Below, one piece after another: positions 21,669 through 32,181 of a stretch of 64,000 nt of DNA. Each line of letters starts with the position of its first letter. The first letter of the stretch is position 1. This DNA is from Adineta vaga (lineage: Eukaryota > Rotifera). The notes beneath the pieces are model-generated. The model searched no databases. It worked only from the letters and a program-made list of their open reading frames with translations, and had not been told where the DNA came from. The stretch lies in NCBI GenBank assembly GCA_021613535.1, contig CP075493.1:16368001-16432000 (forward strand), in the 5' to 3' direction. The position numbers and the translations under genes are program-made.

Positions 21669-22952
21669 ATGTCGTCTTTGAAAAATTATTTTCTTACTTT
21701 AAATCTTTTTACATCAGAATTTGATAAAACTGAAGATGAAACTATTGAACAACGTCGATGGAATATTATTGGAACACGAATTTATATTTTACTTCTGGTA
21801 ATAATTCTTATTGGTATTGCTATTGGTTTATCTTTAGTTAATCACACAATAAAGGTTATCATAGAAAATCCAACAAAAGAACAAATTGATCAACTCCCTA
21901 TTGATGCTAAATGTAAATGTTCTCAAATCTTAATACCTTATGGAACATTTACATCAGTTCAAGTTACTTTTCATGAAATATGTTCAAGTGATTTCATCAC
22001 AGATCGATGGATAAATGCAATCAATTCTGGATATAATACAACATTTTTTAATGGACGGGATTTTCGAACATATGGTAGTGCTGAATTTCAAAGTCTTGCG
22101 GGATTTTGTCGATTATCTAAATCTTATATAAATCAAAATATCGATTCATTTTATTCAAATACATTACTTAGTTCAGAAGTTTTATCTGAAAAAATTCTTC
22201 AATCTCAAACTTCTTCATCAATAAAACAATTTCAATTAATATCTTCAAATACATTTCAAAATCAATTAAATTTAATTAATAATATGATTGTTGGTAATGG
22301 ATTAAATAGTGCTCTTGGAACAGTTTATTATTATCAAATTCAACTGGATGATTTAGATCGTTTCATTGTTTTATTTATTTCTATAACAACAACTCAAGAA
22401 GATGGTTCAACTTGTTCTTGTCTAACAGATATTTGTAATAAAACTGTATCAGGTATATATAATGTATTTCAAGCACCACTTCCAACGCATAGTGGTGATT
22501 TATTATTTCGTATACCAGGAATATCATCTGGTTGTTTACCAGTAACATCAATACTTGCATCAACACTTGAATGTTTTTATGATCAAATATGTATTGATCA
22601 ACTTCTTTCTTATTTTCCTACAAATGATAAAAATTTTCAATCACTTTTAATAAATAATCAAAGTATTTTTAATTCTAAATCAACAATTCAATCAATTGTT
22701 AATAATTTAATGATTAAAAATTTAACAATTAATATATCTTACGAAAAATATTATTCACAATGTACACCATCATCATGTATTTATTTTCAAAATTCTCATT
22801 ATGATTTTAAATTTATTATTAAAAAATTAATTAGTTTATTTGCAAGTTTAATTTTAATACTTGAATTAATAATTCCATTTAGTATTAAATTTATTCAACA
22901 ATTAAAAGATCGAACACCTAAACCAAAGATTTCTTGTAAGTTGATTATTTAA
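21669..22952 (+). CDS. Two-TM cysteine-rich ectodomain protein (single module)
   Basis: A single-exon, 427-residue protein. A basic cytosolic start is followed by TM1 (about residues 36-58, IYILLLVIILIGIAIGL), a large ectodomain, and TM2 (about 385-412) with a short basic tail. Ectodomain landmarks shared with the neighbouring gene are CKCSQILIPYG, FHEICSSDFITDRW, GCLPVTSILASTLECFYD, QSIVNNLMIKN and YYSQCTPSSCIYFQN, and N-glycosylation sites are frequent. TM1, a large disulphide-rich loop and TM2 recall the DEG/ENaC channel layout, but I see no classical ENaC signature, so that link is only a hypothesis. No intron is visible. Confidence 0.7.
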   Translation: MSSLKNYFLTLNLFTSEFDKTEDETIEQRRWNIIGTRIYILLLVIILIGIAIGLSLVNHTIKVIIENPTKEQIDQLPIDAKCKCSQILIPYGTFTSVQVTFHEICSSDFITDRWINAINSGYNTTFFNGRDFRTYGSAEFQSLAGFCRLSKSYINQNIDSFYSNTLLSSEVLSEKILQSQTSSSIKQFQLISSNTFQNQLNLINNMIVGNGLNSALGTVYYYQIQLDDLDRFIVLFISITTTQEDGSTCSCLTDICNKTVSGIYNVFQAPLPTHSGDLLFRIPGISSGCLPVTSILASTLECFYDQICIDQLLSYFPTNDKNFQSLLINNQSIFNSKSTIQSIVNNLMIKNLTINISYEKYYSQCTPSSCIYFQNSHYDFKFIIKKLISLFASLILILELIIPFSIKFIQQLKDRTPKPKISCKLII

Positions 22953-23557
22953 ATAATTCTATTTCTAGAATTTTCTTTTTCTTTCTTTATTCTGCTTAAA
23001 ACTGTGGCGGTTAGTCCCTAAGAGTAGTGAAGAATTAAAGAATAGAATGTGACGATAACAAACAGGAAGAATGCAATAATTACAAACAATAGAAAGAAAA
23101 CAATGACGTAATCGTCGTGTACATATATAATAACGTGATTGGTCATCTTCTCTTTCCATATCGTACATAATATAATCCTTGAAACCTCTTTACCAGGAGA
23201 AGAAATATGAACCTTCTGGTCTCTGAACTTCAGATGAATAGAACCACTATACCACAGAGATGTCTACCGCAGCTGAGCATGTACCGCTGCCGTGATGGTG
23301 ATTTTGAAAATCTTCAGATTTTCAAATTTCTGATCGGTTTGAATTAAATCCAATGCCTCTAAACGATCAAATTCGTCGAGTTTTATACTTTAGACGTCTT
23401 TGTCATGAGAATTTTGCGTAAAATAACGAGTTTTTCAAAGTGTCTTTTTTAAAAAACTGCCGCGCCGCCATCAACATCTCTGCTATGCCATCCTTGAATA
23501 CTCTATTTATAGACTTTTATTTTTCATTTATTTTTAGTATTAATTCGTTTATGTCAA
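22953..23557. other. Spacer between the two paralogous membrane genes
   Basis: No gene. Contains the tRNA-like block on the minus strand at 23190-23262 and a GC-richer patch near 23460 (CTGCCGCGCCGCCATC) of a kind also seen near 31750. Confidence 0.4.
23190..23262 (-). repeat. tRNA-like block, possible SINE head
   Basis: On the minus strand CTCTGTGGTATAGTGGTTCT matches an internal A-box/D-arm, and about 27 bases later GGTTCATATTTC resembles a B-box (consensus GGTTCRANNCC). The anticodon stem region (CTGAAGTTCAG) is too short for a working tRNA, and the acceptor stem does not pair well. Best read as a degraded tRNA-derived SINE head or tRNA pseudogene. Confidence 0.35.
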
Positions 23558-25912
23558 ATGAAAACTCTTATTAAAACGAAATTAATTGAATTGAATCTAT
23601 TTAAACATTATCCAAGTTCAGATCGACAAATACGTTATCAACGTTATGCAACACGATATCATTTAATTTCTATGATTATTTTAGTTTTTATTTTAACATT
23701 TTATACATTAACAATTAAAACAATTCAATCAAAAACAATTCAAAAACCAACTGAATTTGAATTTATTCAATTTGAAAAAGAATATTCTCAAACATTATCA
23801 TGTCCTTGTAGTTCAATATCAATGTTATATTCAGATTTTTTAACAATTTCTCCTCAATATCATCAAATATGTTCAAGTGATTTTATTTCCGATAAATGGT
23901 TCAATTATTTATATGGTTCAATGACAGGTCGATATTATGCGTATAATAGGGATTATCGATTTAGTGCACTTTTTCAATTTAAATTATTAAAAATTTTATG
24001 TAAACAATCTCATTCAATGATAAATGATGCACTTCAATTATTTTTTCAACGAAAATTTTTCAGTTTACAAGCTATGTCTCAAGAATCATTTCAAATTCAA
24101 ATTGAATCAGTTTTTCAAGATTGGGAATTAACAACAATTAAAACATTTCTAACAACAATTCAATTATTTCAAGCAATTATTCAAGGTAATCAATTAACAA
24201 ATATATTTAATTTTGGATTGGATATTGAATTGAATTCTTTTTTAAAAATGTATCCATCTATTTATTCAAATTGTAGTTGTACATATTCACCAACATGTCA
24301 TGAACTTGCTAGTATTTATAAATATGATGAAAATAATCAAGAACAAATTCAAATTTATACAATACCAAATTTTTATACTGGTTGTTATCAAATAACATCA
24401 TTATTACTATCAACATTAGAATGTTTTTATGATTTATCATGTTTATTACAAATTGATCGATATATTAATTCAACAATATCATTTCAATTTTCAGCACTTA
24501 ATTCAAATATTAATTCACCTTATGAAAAAATTGATAATCTTGTTGATCGATTAATGATTGATGAATGGTTACTAAATATATCATTTACATCATATTATTA
24601 TATTTGTTCACCATTATCATGTACATATCAATATCAAGGTCGAAATAATATTTTTGTTATAATAACAAGTATTTTAGGTATATTTGGTGGTTTATTACTT
24701 GGATTAAAATTATTAATGGTAATTATTTTACAATTTATTGATAAAATTCTTCAAAATGGTATTCATAGTCATATTTTATTACGATTAATTCAAAATATAT
24801 TTAATTGTTCAACAGAACATCAAATTATTCATCGATTACATTTTCTATTTGTTATTATAACTTTAACAATTCTTTATTATTTTTCTGCTTTTACACCATC
24901 GATTGAAACAATTCAAATTAATAAACCAACATTATTATCATATGAACAATTATTTAATAAATCATTTGATTCATTTCATTGTACTTGTTCTCAAATATCA
25001 ATTAAATATAATAGATTTTTTAATATTAAACCACGTTTTCATTCAATTTGTACAAGTGATTTTATATCTGATAAATGGATTTATTATTTATATGGTCATT
25101 TAGATTCTATTTATCGATATGATAATAACGATTATTTATTTTCAGCAACAAATCAATTTCGAATTCTTTCTTCTTTTTGTCATTTATCTCATCAAACAGT
25201 TGAAAATGCATTGCTTCAATTAGGTTCAAGTGATTTTATTAATACTGCACTTTTATCATTTAATTTATTAAATAAATATTTAGAAAAAACAATGATTGAT
25301 TTTGAACAAACAATGCCACAATTATTTATAAATACACTTTCATTAATTCGAGAAACAATTGGTGCAAATATGATAATAAATAATTTATTAACTAATTGGA
25401 AATATGTTCTATATTTTTATTCGGATTATTATGCTCAAACAGTTCGTGCTGTACCAAGAACATATAATAATTGTCATTGTGAATTATCATCAAAATGTGT
25501 TTCTTCATCACGTGGAATGTTAGCTGGTTGTTATCCACTTGAAGTATTATTACAAGCATCAATACAATGTTTATATAATCAAACATGTATTGATTCGTCA
25601 AATAGTTTTCAAGCAATTAATCAATCATCTTTATTATCAAGTCGTTTTTCATTAAATTCAACATTTGAATCAATTATAAATAAATTAATGATTGAAGAAT
25701 TCTTAACCGAAATTTCATATGAAACATATTTTAATGCATGTGCACCATCACTGTGTACTTATTCTTATACACATAAATATAATTTAATTGAAGGTATAAC
25801 AACATTAATTAATCTTTATGGTGGATTATTTATTATTTGTCGAATATTATCAATAATCATTGTTAAAAATATTTTATGTTTTAAACAAAGAATTCATCCT
25901 GAAACTAACTAA
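23558..25912 (+). CDS. Four-TM protein made of two fused cysteine-rich modules
   Basis: A single-exon, 784-residue frame holding two tandem copies of the module seen at 21669. Module 1: TM at about 35-55, SCPCSSISMLYSDF, YHQICSSDFISDKWFNYLYG, GCYQITSLLLSTLECFYD, YYICSPLSCTYQY, TM at about 365-390. Module 2: TM at about 425-445, HCTCSQISIKYNRF, FHSICTSDFISDKWIYYLYG, GCYPLEVLLQASIQCLYN, YFNACAPSLCTYSY, TM at about 745-770. Both ectodomains should face the same side. The second TM of module 1 (IFGGLLLGLKLL) is glycine-rich, faintly like the pore helix of DEG/ENaC channels. It lies 605 bp downstream of the single-module paralogue on the same strand, so local duplication then fusion is likely. Function unknown. 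Confidence 0.72.
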   Translation: MKTLIKTKLIELNLFKHYPSSDRQIRYQRYATRYHLISMIILVFILTFYTLTIKTIQSKTIQKPTEFEFIQFEKEYSQTLSCPCSSISMLYSDFLTISPQYHQICSSDFISDKWFNYLYGSMTGRYYAYNRDYRFSALFQFKLLKILCKQSHSMINDALQLFFQRKFFSLQAMSQESFQIQIESVFQDWELTTIKTFLTTIQLFQAIIQGNQLTNIFNFGLDIELNSFLKMYPSIYSNCSCTYSPTCHELASIYKYDENNQEQIQIYTIPNFYTGCYQITSLLLSTLECFYDLSCLLQIDRYINSTISFQFSALNSNINSPYEKIDNLVDRLMIDEWLLNISFTSYYYICSPLSCTYQYQGRNNIFVIITSILGIFGGLLLGLKLLMVIILQFIDKILQNGIHSHILLRLIQNIFNCSTEHQIIHRLHFLFVIITLTILYYFSAFTPSIETIQINKPTLLSYEQLFNKSFDSFHCTCSQISIKYNRFFNIKPRFHSICTSDFISDKWIYYLYGHLDSIYRYDNNDYLFSATNQFRILSSFCHLSHQTVENALLQLGSSDFINTALLSFNLLNKYLEKTMIDFEQTMPQLFINTLSLIRETIGANMIINNLLTNWKYVLYFYSDYYAQTVRAVPRTYNNCHCELSSKCVSSSRGMLAGCYPLEVLLQASIQCLYNQTCIDSSNSFQAINQSSLLSSRFSLNSTFESIINKLMIEEFLTEISYETYFNACAPSLCTYSYTHKYNLIEGITTLINLYGGLFIICRILSIIIVKNILCFKQRIHPETN

Positions 25913-25994
25913 ATTCTTGACTAATCTTCTTCTTCTTCTTCTTTTATTATATTTTTGATTGAATTGAATTATTTCAAAAAGATATAAAATTGTT

Positions 25995-26785
25995 TTTGGT
26001 TGAGAATAAGGAAGGACATTGATTATCAGTTTTTTCGATTACTCTTCCTGAAGATTATCGAATTGGTTTTTTGTGACGTTTCGGTGGGCGATGCCCCTTC
26101 GTCAGACTTTATTTCGAAATTACAACGACTTTTCACAGACACATATATATCTTTTTTCTTTTTCTAGTGGCTTATGTTACCTTTAAATGTTTTTTTTTGT
26201 GATTGGTTAATATTTTTAGATTACAAAGATTTGCATTCATAGTTCTGGTATAATAAATTAAGGAGCTAGGTGAATATTCCTTCATATTGTTGCCACTTGT
26301 TTTCAATCTTTATGTTTGAAAAGCATAGAACAAGTGTCTCTTTATATTAGTTTCATCTTTTTGTGATAGGAAAATGTAATTTTTTTATTTTATTATTGTT
26401 GTGAAAATAAACTGAATACTTAAACTTGAAATTATACGCCTATTCATAGCTTTAGAATTTAATCGGTTTGAAACATTAGAAATAACACTTGACCTGGGGC
26501 AGGCGTCTGATGGACATCTCTGGTATCTGCTGTTTTGTAAAATTTTAAACACTGATCAGAACTTTTTGCATACCTTCAGTAAATTCATTTAATAAACGAC
26601 TCATTAAAATAATATAAAATGTTAATAGACTAACTTTTCTTATTCATAAGAAATAATCAATACAAGAATTTTTTTTTAGTTAAATTTTCCGAGTAAAAAT
26701 AAGAGTATTAAATGTGTTCTCGATATAAGAAATAAAATTTGATTATTGATGAATTATATGTTCAAGATGATTTTGTCGTATTTTT
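25995..26785 (-). repeat. 791-bp repeat, copy 2, with hammerhead-like core
   Basis: Near-identical partner of 16201-16991, same orientation, 9.8 kb downstream. The hammerhead-like core is at 26075-26105 on the complement. Unlike copy 1, its right end passes directly into GGGTGTGGGGTGGGTGTGGG at 26786, so copy 2 is joined to telomere-like repeat. No coding capacity. Confidence 0.75.
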
Positions 26786-26957
26786 GGGTGTGGGGTGGGT
26801 GTGGGGCAAGGGGGAAAAAGCGAGACTTCCATACTTCAGTACTTCCACACCCACCCACTGTATTCCCATCATACTTTCCTTGTACTACTCAGATACTTCC
26901 TCGTACTTCTATCATACTTCCACGATACTTTAAAGTACGGAAGTCTCGCTTCTTCCC
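26786..26957. repeat. Telomere-like run plus TACTTCC foldback
   Basis: Starts with GGGTGTGGGGTGGGTGTGGGG. Then AAAAAGCGAGACTTCCATAC (26815-26834) is mirrored at the far end by GTACGGAAGTCTCGCTTCTT, giving a foldback. The interior is an irregular array of TACTTCC/ATACTTY units with a CACACCCACCCAC block inside. Open frames here translate the repeat and are not genes. Confidence 0.6.
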
Positions 26958-27560
26958 CTTGTCCTTGGCTCAAGACGTTCTTTTTGTTGTATTATTTCTG
27001 GCTTCTTTGCCTCTTTTGATACTGTTTCTCTCCCTATGTCCTTAACAGTTACTTTCCCTTTGAAACAATTTCCCGCAAAACATTTCTATTCTATTAATAG
27101 TAAAGCTCGTCTGTGTGAGTGTAACGACAATCGCTATTAAGGCTAGAAACAGTTATTTTTCACGCTTAATTATTTAGGTAAAAATAACATGCGATTTGAA
27201 ATTCTATGTGAAAAAAAAAAGATTTAGAATACTTAACTCATAAAAATGTTCAAGGAAAAAAATCAGGAATAATTGGCTTTATTAACTCCTTTGTTAACTA
27301 AAACGGATGTGTTCTTTACACGAATTTCCGTGTCTCGACTATTATAATGTAGGCAAAGTTAGCACCATATTCAATTAATTCTTGTCCTTATTCATTTTAG
27401 AGCTTGTGTTGACTCTGGAAGCACTTGTGTAAAGTTCAAAATTCGATTCTCTATCGAGTGAGGGTGGTTTCAGTATGGATCATCGGGCAAAAACCAGGAT
27501 TATTCATCAGAATACTGATTTTTATAGTTTTATCAAATTATTTCGAGTAATTTCTGTCCG
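26958..27560. other. Intergenic, no supported gene
   Basis: No recognisable coding frame. Start of a gene-poor stretch that runs to about 31.4 kb. Confidence 0.4.
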
Positions 27561-27566
27561 AATTCG

Positions 27567-27630
27567 CTTGAGGGTGAGGGTGAGGGTGTGAGTGTGTGTG
27601 TGTGTCAGAGTGTGTGTTCGGGTCAGTGTG
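27567..27630. repeat. G-rich run, GAGGGT then GT repeat
   Basis: TTGAGGGTGAGGGTGAGGG passes into a GTGTGT microsatellite and a second GTGTGTGTTCGGGTCAG piece. One-armed member of the GGGTGT-like set; no C-rich partner follows closely. The minus-strand frame over it is a Thr-His repeat translation. Confidence 0.55.
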
Positions 27631-28410
27631 CCAATAGTGGCTGGACATACTTTCGGATTCACATAATCACGTTTCCTCCTCTTAAGCTTTTTCTCCGTTC
27701 CTCTTCTCATCAAAGAAAGGAAGATATTGCCCTTGATGTTATGTAATGTGGTAGTTCTGTCGTGCATACATTATTAGAGTACATGTAATTTCAAATATCT
27801 ATATGGGAAAATCATTTGTTAGCGACGTGACTTCGTAAAGTTGCAATACGTATATCTCAGCCTAATGAACGTTTTTACAGTTGATTTTTATATATTATAT
27901 GTATGGTGGGCCACGCTAGATACGCAGAAAAAATTAGCTCTAAAATGGCTAGTTTACGGGAGTTATCGATGAAACAGTTAGCGTTAGCGACGTGACGTAA
28001 AAAAGACATCACCCTTCGCTCCATGCACTTCAATTGTAAATTTCAGCGAATCTCAACCTTATCTTTTGAAACTAAATAGTACATTTTGTAGACGACTGTT
28101 TGCATTACAAAATAGCTATACAACGCCTTTTCTAATTACGTTTAGATTTTTCAATAATAAGCGCTCATCTGGTGTTAGCGACGAAATATAGATCTAATTC
28201 AAAAATGCACCCAAATCAGATTTTAGAATTGACATACCTAAAGATATGTATAGAGTGAAAGTCTCAGCAACACATATACTCTTCTCTATATTATCAGACG
28301 AATGTAAGACAATCATCTCAAGAAAATGCCAAACAACGTCACAGTATCACAAGCCATTGCAATAAATATACCATGTTATTAATAATTCCAAACCAATACC
28401 ACAGAGTTCC
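27631..28410. other. Intergenic with repeated GTTAGCGACG motif
   Basis: GTTAGCGACGTGAC occurs near 27820 and again near 27980, and GTTAGCGACGAA near 28175, spaced about 160-200 bp apart. This suggests a weak degenerate tandem or element body. No gene. Confidence 0.35.
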
Positions 28411-28412
28411 AT

Positions 28413-28488
28413 CTTGAGGGGTGGGTGTGTGGGGTGGGTGTGGGTGTGGGTGTTAGATAGATGTAGTGCTCACACCCACACCCACCCA
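28413..28488. repeat. Strong GGGTGT/ACACCC hairpin
   Basis: TTGAGGGGTGGGTGTGTGGGG and further GTGGGTGTGGGTG units are followed, after a loop of about 25 bases, by CTCACACCCACACCCACCC. Both arms are made of GGGTGT-type hexamers. One of the longest and cleanest of the set. Confidence 0.65.
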
Positions 28489-28489
28489 A

Positions 28490-29356
28490 TATATCAAGAA
28501 GCATAAAATATCAACATAATCCGATAGAAACACGATATCATCACATAAAACCAAGAGTATCGACTTAATCCGTTTAAAAAGAAACAATTCAAAACTCATT
28601 CTACAACAAAATTATTCCTCATTAAAACAGACTAATCTACTATGCATGAAAATATTCAAGACATTTCTTTCTTTCTTACAAAAAACCAATACTCACATAA
28701 ATTTCTACTTTAAAATCAATTGCTCTTCTAGATTTAAAAACATAATCAATCCTATACTCCACAACAACAACATTATATAATTTGAATAGCTGTAATATAC
28801 CAAGGAAATCTCTCACATTCTACGTCAGTTCTTCAAAAAACTTTATTCATTTCATTTACCGTATTTCTGAAATCATCCATCAATTAGAACCTACAAAAAT
28901 TAATTTTGGTAATTAGTTTTCGAACTTTTCTTTTGAAGTTTTAATCTAATTCTTAAATTGATTTTCATGAAGATTATTCTTCTACCTACTGATGATTTTG
29001 ATACTTTCAACAAGTATTGAAAACTGGTTCGTGGTAGTTATATTAACATACAGACCCGAAGATTTAAAAGCCGAGCAAGAACGACTCACTAAATTAAGAG
29101 AAAGCTTATTAGCTAAAGGTTTACAAGTTTAATCTTCGATAAAATATAACTTTACAAATAATAAAATTTTATTTATGAAGTTTTATATTTCTCTCTATAT
29201 TTATAATGTTTGTGAACTGAATAAAGATAATCTTGACTTTATAATCTTTGACTAAAAACTGATTTTGTTTCGTGTAGATTTCGCATTTTTGTATGATATT
29301 TTCGTTTTGGAAGTACGATGCAACATCAAATATATCGATTACATACATTTCTTGTG
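28490..29356. other. Intergenic with an orphan exon-like C-terminus
   Basis: At about 29056-29132 an acceptor-like ACATACAG is followed by an open frame (PEDLKAEQERLTKLRESLLA, then KGLQV and a stop), a plausible last exon of a coiled-coil protein. No upstream exon could be connected. The rest shows nothing. The orphan exon is low confidence. Confidence 0.3.
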
Positions 29357-29490
29357 TGAAGGGTATGAGTGTGGGTTGGTGTGGGCGGTCGGTCTCTATT
29401 CTACACACTCAAGCTCACACACATACCAATCCTGATGGTGAGAGTTGAGGATGGGTACCTTCTGTTCACTTTTACACGCCTACCCGAACC
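29357..29490. repeat. Degenerate GGGTGT/ACACCC hairpin
   Basis: GAAGGGTATGAGTGTGGGTTG and GTGTGGGCGG lead to CACACTCAAGCTCACACACA. A GATGGTGAGAGTTGAGGATG piece and TTACACGCCTACCCGAACCC follow. The arms are imperfect, so this looks like an older copy of the family, perhaps two in a row. Confidence 0.45.
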
Positions 29491-30944
29491 CTTGCTTTTC
29501 TTCACTTACTCCCGCTCTCAGTCTCTTTTAATCTTTCCTTTGATATATGGAGCGAGAAGAATCGATAAAAATGCGATAGTGGTCGCTTTGTAAGTAGGAA
29601 AGAAAGAACGAACATCATAAATGTCTGAATTTGCTCTCCTATTTATTTTTAAAGTGAATCACAATGACGCTGCCGAATTCTCTGTGAATGACGACGAGAG
29701 AAAAAAGATTTTTCTTTTACTTCCTGTTGGAATTTTCTAACTTGGCTGGTTTTTTCCTACATTGGATTATTTTTCTGCGTACAATGCTCTTGCCATTTCT
29801 ATTTTCATTTTTCGTTTAAAGGTATGTAGATAAAGAAAACAGTACATCGAAAATACAAGAGAAATATTTTTTCAATAAGAATAGTGCGTAATACATTTCT
29901 GTCGCATGGATAGGATGTTGTAGAGCATGCATGTCAGCAGAACTAGAACCGATACCGACTACCGGTCGGTCGGACCAATCGATCGATTTTAACGGCAATT
30001 TAGCCCTTTTCATATAAATATATACAAAACTTCTACGGGGTCTGAAGAGTCTTTTCCCAAGAATACGCACGTAGCTTTTTGTTGAAGTTCCCTTCATCAA
30101 TTACCACTGTCCAGGCTATAGACATATAAGTGTTTCTGGAACAAATTTCACGCTGGGCGGTACCATCTCTGAAAGTAGGCATGTGATGATACTAAGACGT
30201 TCATGTTAAGCGGTTTAATTCAATTAGCAAATCTTGTAGCACACTGCTAGAGAAGACAAGTTATTGTGATGATATAAGTAACTGCTATCAAAATTTTCAA
30301 AAAAGACAGTCGAACAAAATGCTTATAACTTTTTAATCAAAATAGCTCGAGTTCCGTAGGCTTCATTATTCGTAAGAAGGAATCGGGGGACGTTACCGAT
30401 CCTTGTTTTTGAACAATTAAGATCACAAGAGTCTAGCTACCTTGGTTAACAAACTATGAGGATTTTTTCCTCCATTGTTATTTACAAGACGAGTCACAGG
30501 CATCACTTAACTCACTAATATTAATGTTTATGTGATATATCAATCACTAGTATTAATTTATCAAAATAGACGATAAAATGAACGAGCTGATTTTAATATT
30601 TCTTTACTTTGACTCTTCAGTCAAGTGAAAATTACTTCCTGAAAGTAACGATAAATAATAAAATTTGAATAAAGGTTTTCATTATCGAGGCATTTGAAAT
30701 TGATAGGTTGTTTTTCCATATTTTTCGGTTATGTTTCGGCTAGAAGATAGCTATCTTGAGAACAAACAAGCCTTCCATCAAACATGACTAAAATCTCTCA
30801 CAATTGATAATCGTATGTTTGGAAGATTTTCTGCTGGATTTTGAGAAACTATTTATCAATTCAGATGCACCGATGCTGAAAATCGTTATCGAAGTTCCAC
30901 TAAAAACAATTTCCTTTGCTGAACTATTCTAATTAAAAATGGAT
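29491..30944. other. Intergenic, no supported gene
   Basis: Read on both strands without a coding-like frame; the minus frame at 29816-30100 has no domain. No RNA gene recognised. Confidence 0.4.
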
Positions 30945-31012
30945 GAATGTGGGTATGAGCAGAGAAAAGGTACGTACACTCACACAGATCCACACCCTCA
31001 ACTGTATCCAAA
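30945..31012. repeat. Degenerate GGGTGT/ACACCC hairpin
   Basis: GAATGTGGGTATGAG is followed by CACTCACACAGATCCACACCC and CTCAACTG. Weak arms, same composition and order (G-rich then C-rich) as the better copies. Confidence 0.4.
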
Positions 31013-31466
31013 ACACCAAAATGCCGGATTGATTTTGAGGCTGACACATGGCTAGAGACGATTTACCTTAAAACTTAGACGAATCTAACAAAATACTTTC
31101 GTTTTGTATTTTAACTATCAGATAATGTTTATTATAAGCTTCTCTTGATTGACTTTGAAATCATCACACTCAAAGCAAGTTTTTTCATCAGCTGAATTAA
31201 AGAATTCTAATACCGAAAAATATATTTTTGTCAAGAGAAGTAAATATGCTGTTAGATTTTTGAGCTGACTGCTCATCTCTCACAGTTTTTGTCGCTTTTC
31301 CAAACACATTATAATTCTTAAGAAACATAATTGATTCCGAAAATATAGCACTAACCTCGAGCATTGTGAGTTTTTTTCAAATGAAGGTGTCCGTGATGTA
31401 GTGTTGTGTTTGTTCCTATCGAAAGACCTACGAATGTTTTTGTCCTATAAAGATGTATTTTATTTT

Positions 31467-31676
31467 ATCTATAATATAGAACAGCATTACGAGTTAGCAA
31501 TGTCTCTGGATATCGTTGAATCTGCAGCGAACCTTCGTCAATATGGACGGATCGAGTTTCAACTTATCGGACAAAATTCTATTCAGGAGACTGCTCCTCT
31601 AGATGACACCAATATCTGGCAATACATTGAGACTGTACAACCTGAACGACAACGACAAGAACATTTTTGTCAAAAA
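31467..31676 (+). other. Possible orphan exon, unknown protein
   Basis: Between a TAATATAG acceptor-like site and an AAAAAG|GTATGT donor lies an open frame of about 68 codons with coding-like composition (LAMSLDIVESAANLRQYGRI, NIWQYIETVQPERQRQ). I do not recognise it and could not link it to another exon. It may belong with the frame at 32878. Confidence 0.3.
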
Positions 31677-31679
31677 GGT

Positions 31680-32180
31680 ATGTCTATTTGCGAAAATAAT
31701 TAAAGAGAGTAGATAGGTTTCAGTGAACCGCCAGTTAATTAAAAAGTCTACCCCGCCACCGCGCCGCCGAGTCATTTATTAAAATGATCGCACCGTCACC
31801 GCTCCGCGTCACCAAGAACTTCGTATAAAAAGTACTTCTTTTTCACTGAGAAAATAAGCAAGGCGTTTTCTATTTGTTGAGGATTTAATCACCTACGTCC
31901 GGAATTGATTATCAAACTATCGGCACTGAGCTGACGTTCGACATTAGCTACTTGCTGGAATTGAATAAAGTGACCGAGCGAGTTGCGATAAAATATGATA
32001 AATGAATCGATTTCTGTACCAAAATTTTAGAGGATTATGGTCGACCAAAGTAATATCAATTCGTTGCTTCAAATATTTGTTGAGTTCATCATCGTACTCG
32101 CCGTCGAATTCATCACTACAATATTATCGGTTTTAAAATCTCCTACAAGATGTTTTAGTTTCTTTTAAGCCGGTTCAGGT
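31680..32180. other. Intergenic with a GC-rich patch
   Basis: CCCCGCCACCGCGCCGCCG near 31751 stands out in AT-rich surroundings and resembles the patch near 23460. No gene. Confidence 0.35.
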
Positions 32181-32181
32181 G

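Noticed and set aside
16201-26785. Full LTR retrotransposon with the 791-bp repeats as LTRs
   Set aside because: The interval holds MVP relic, membrane genes and no gag-pol or reverse transcriptase, and repeat ends lack TG...CA.
26739-27045. Three overlapping plus-strand frames
   Set aside because: They translate the telomere-like run and TACTTCC repeats in all three frames, as expected for low-complexity DNA.
27522-27767. Minus-strand frame rich in Thr and His
   Set aside because: Driven by the GT microsatellite and GAGGGT repeat, not a gene.
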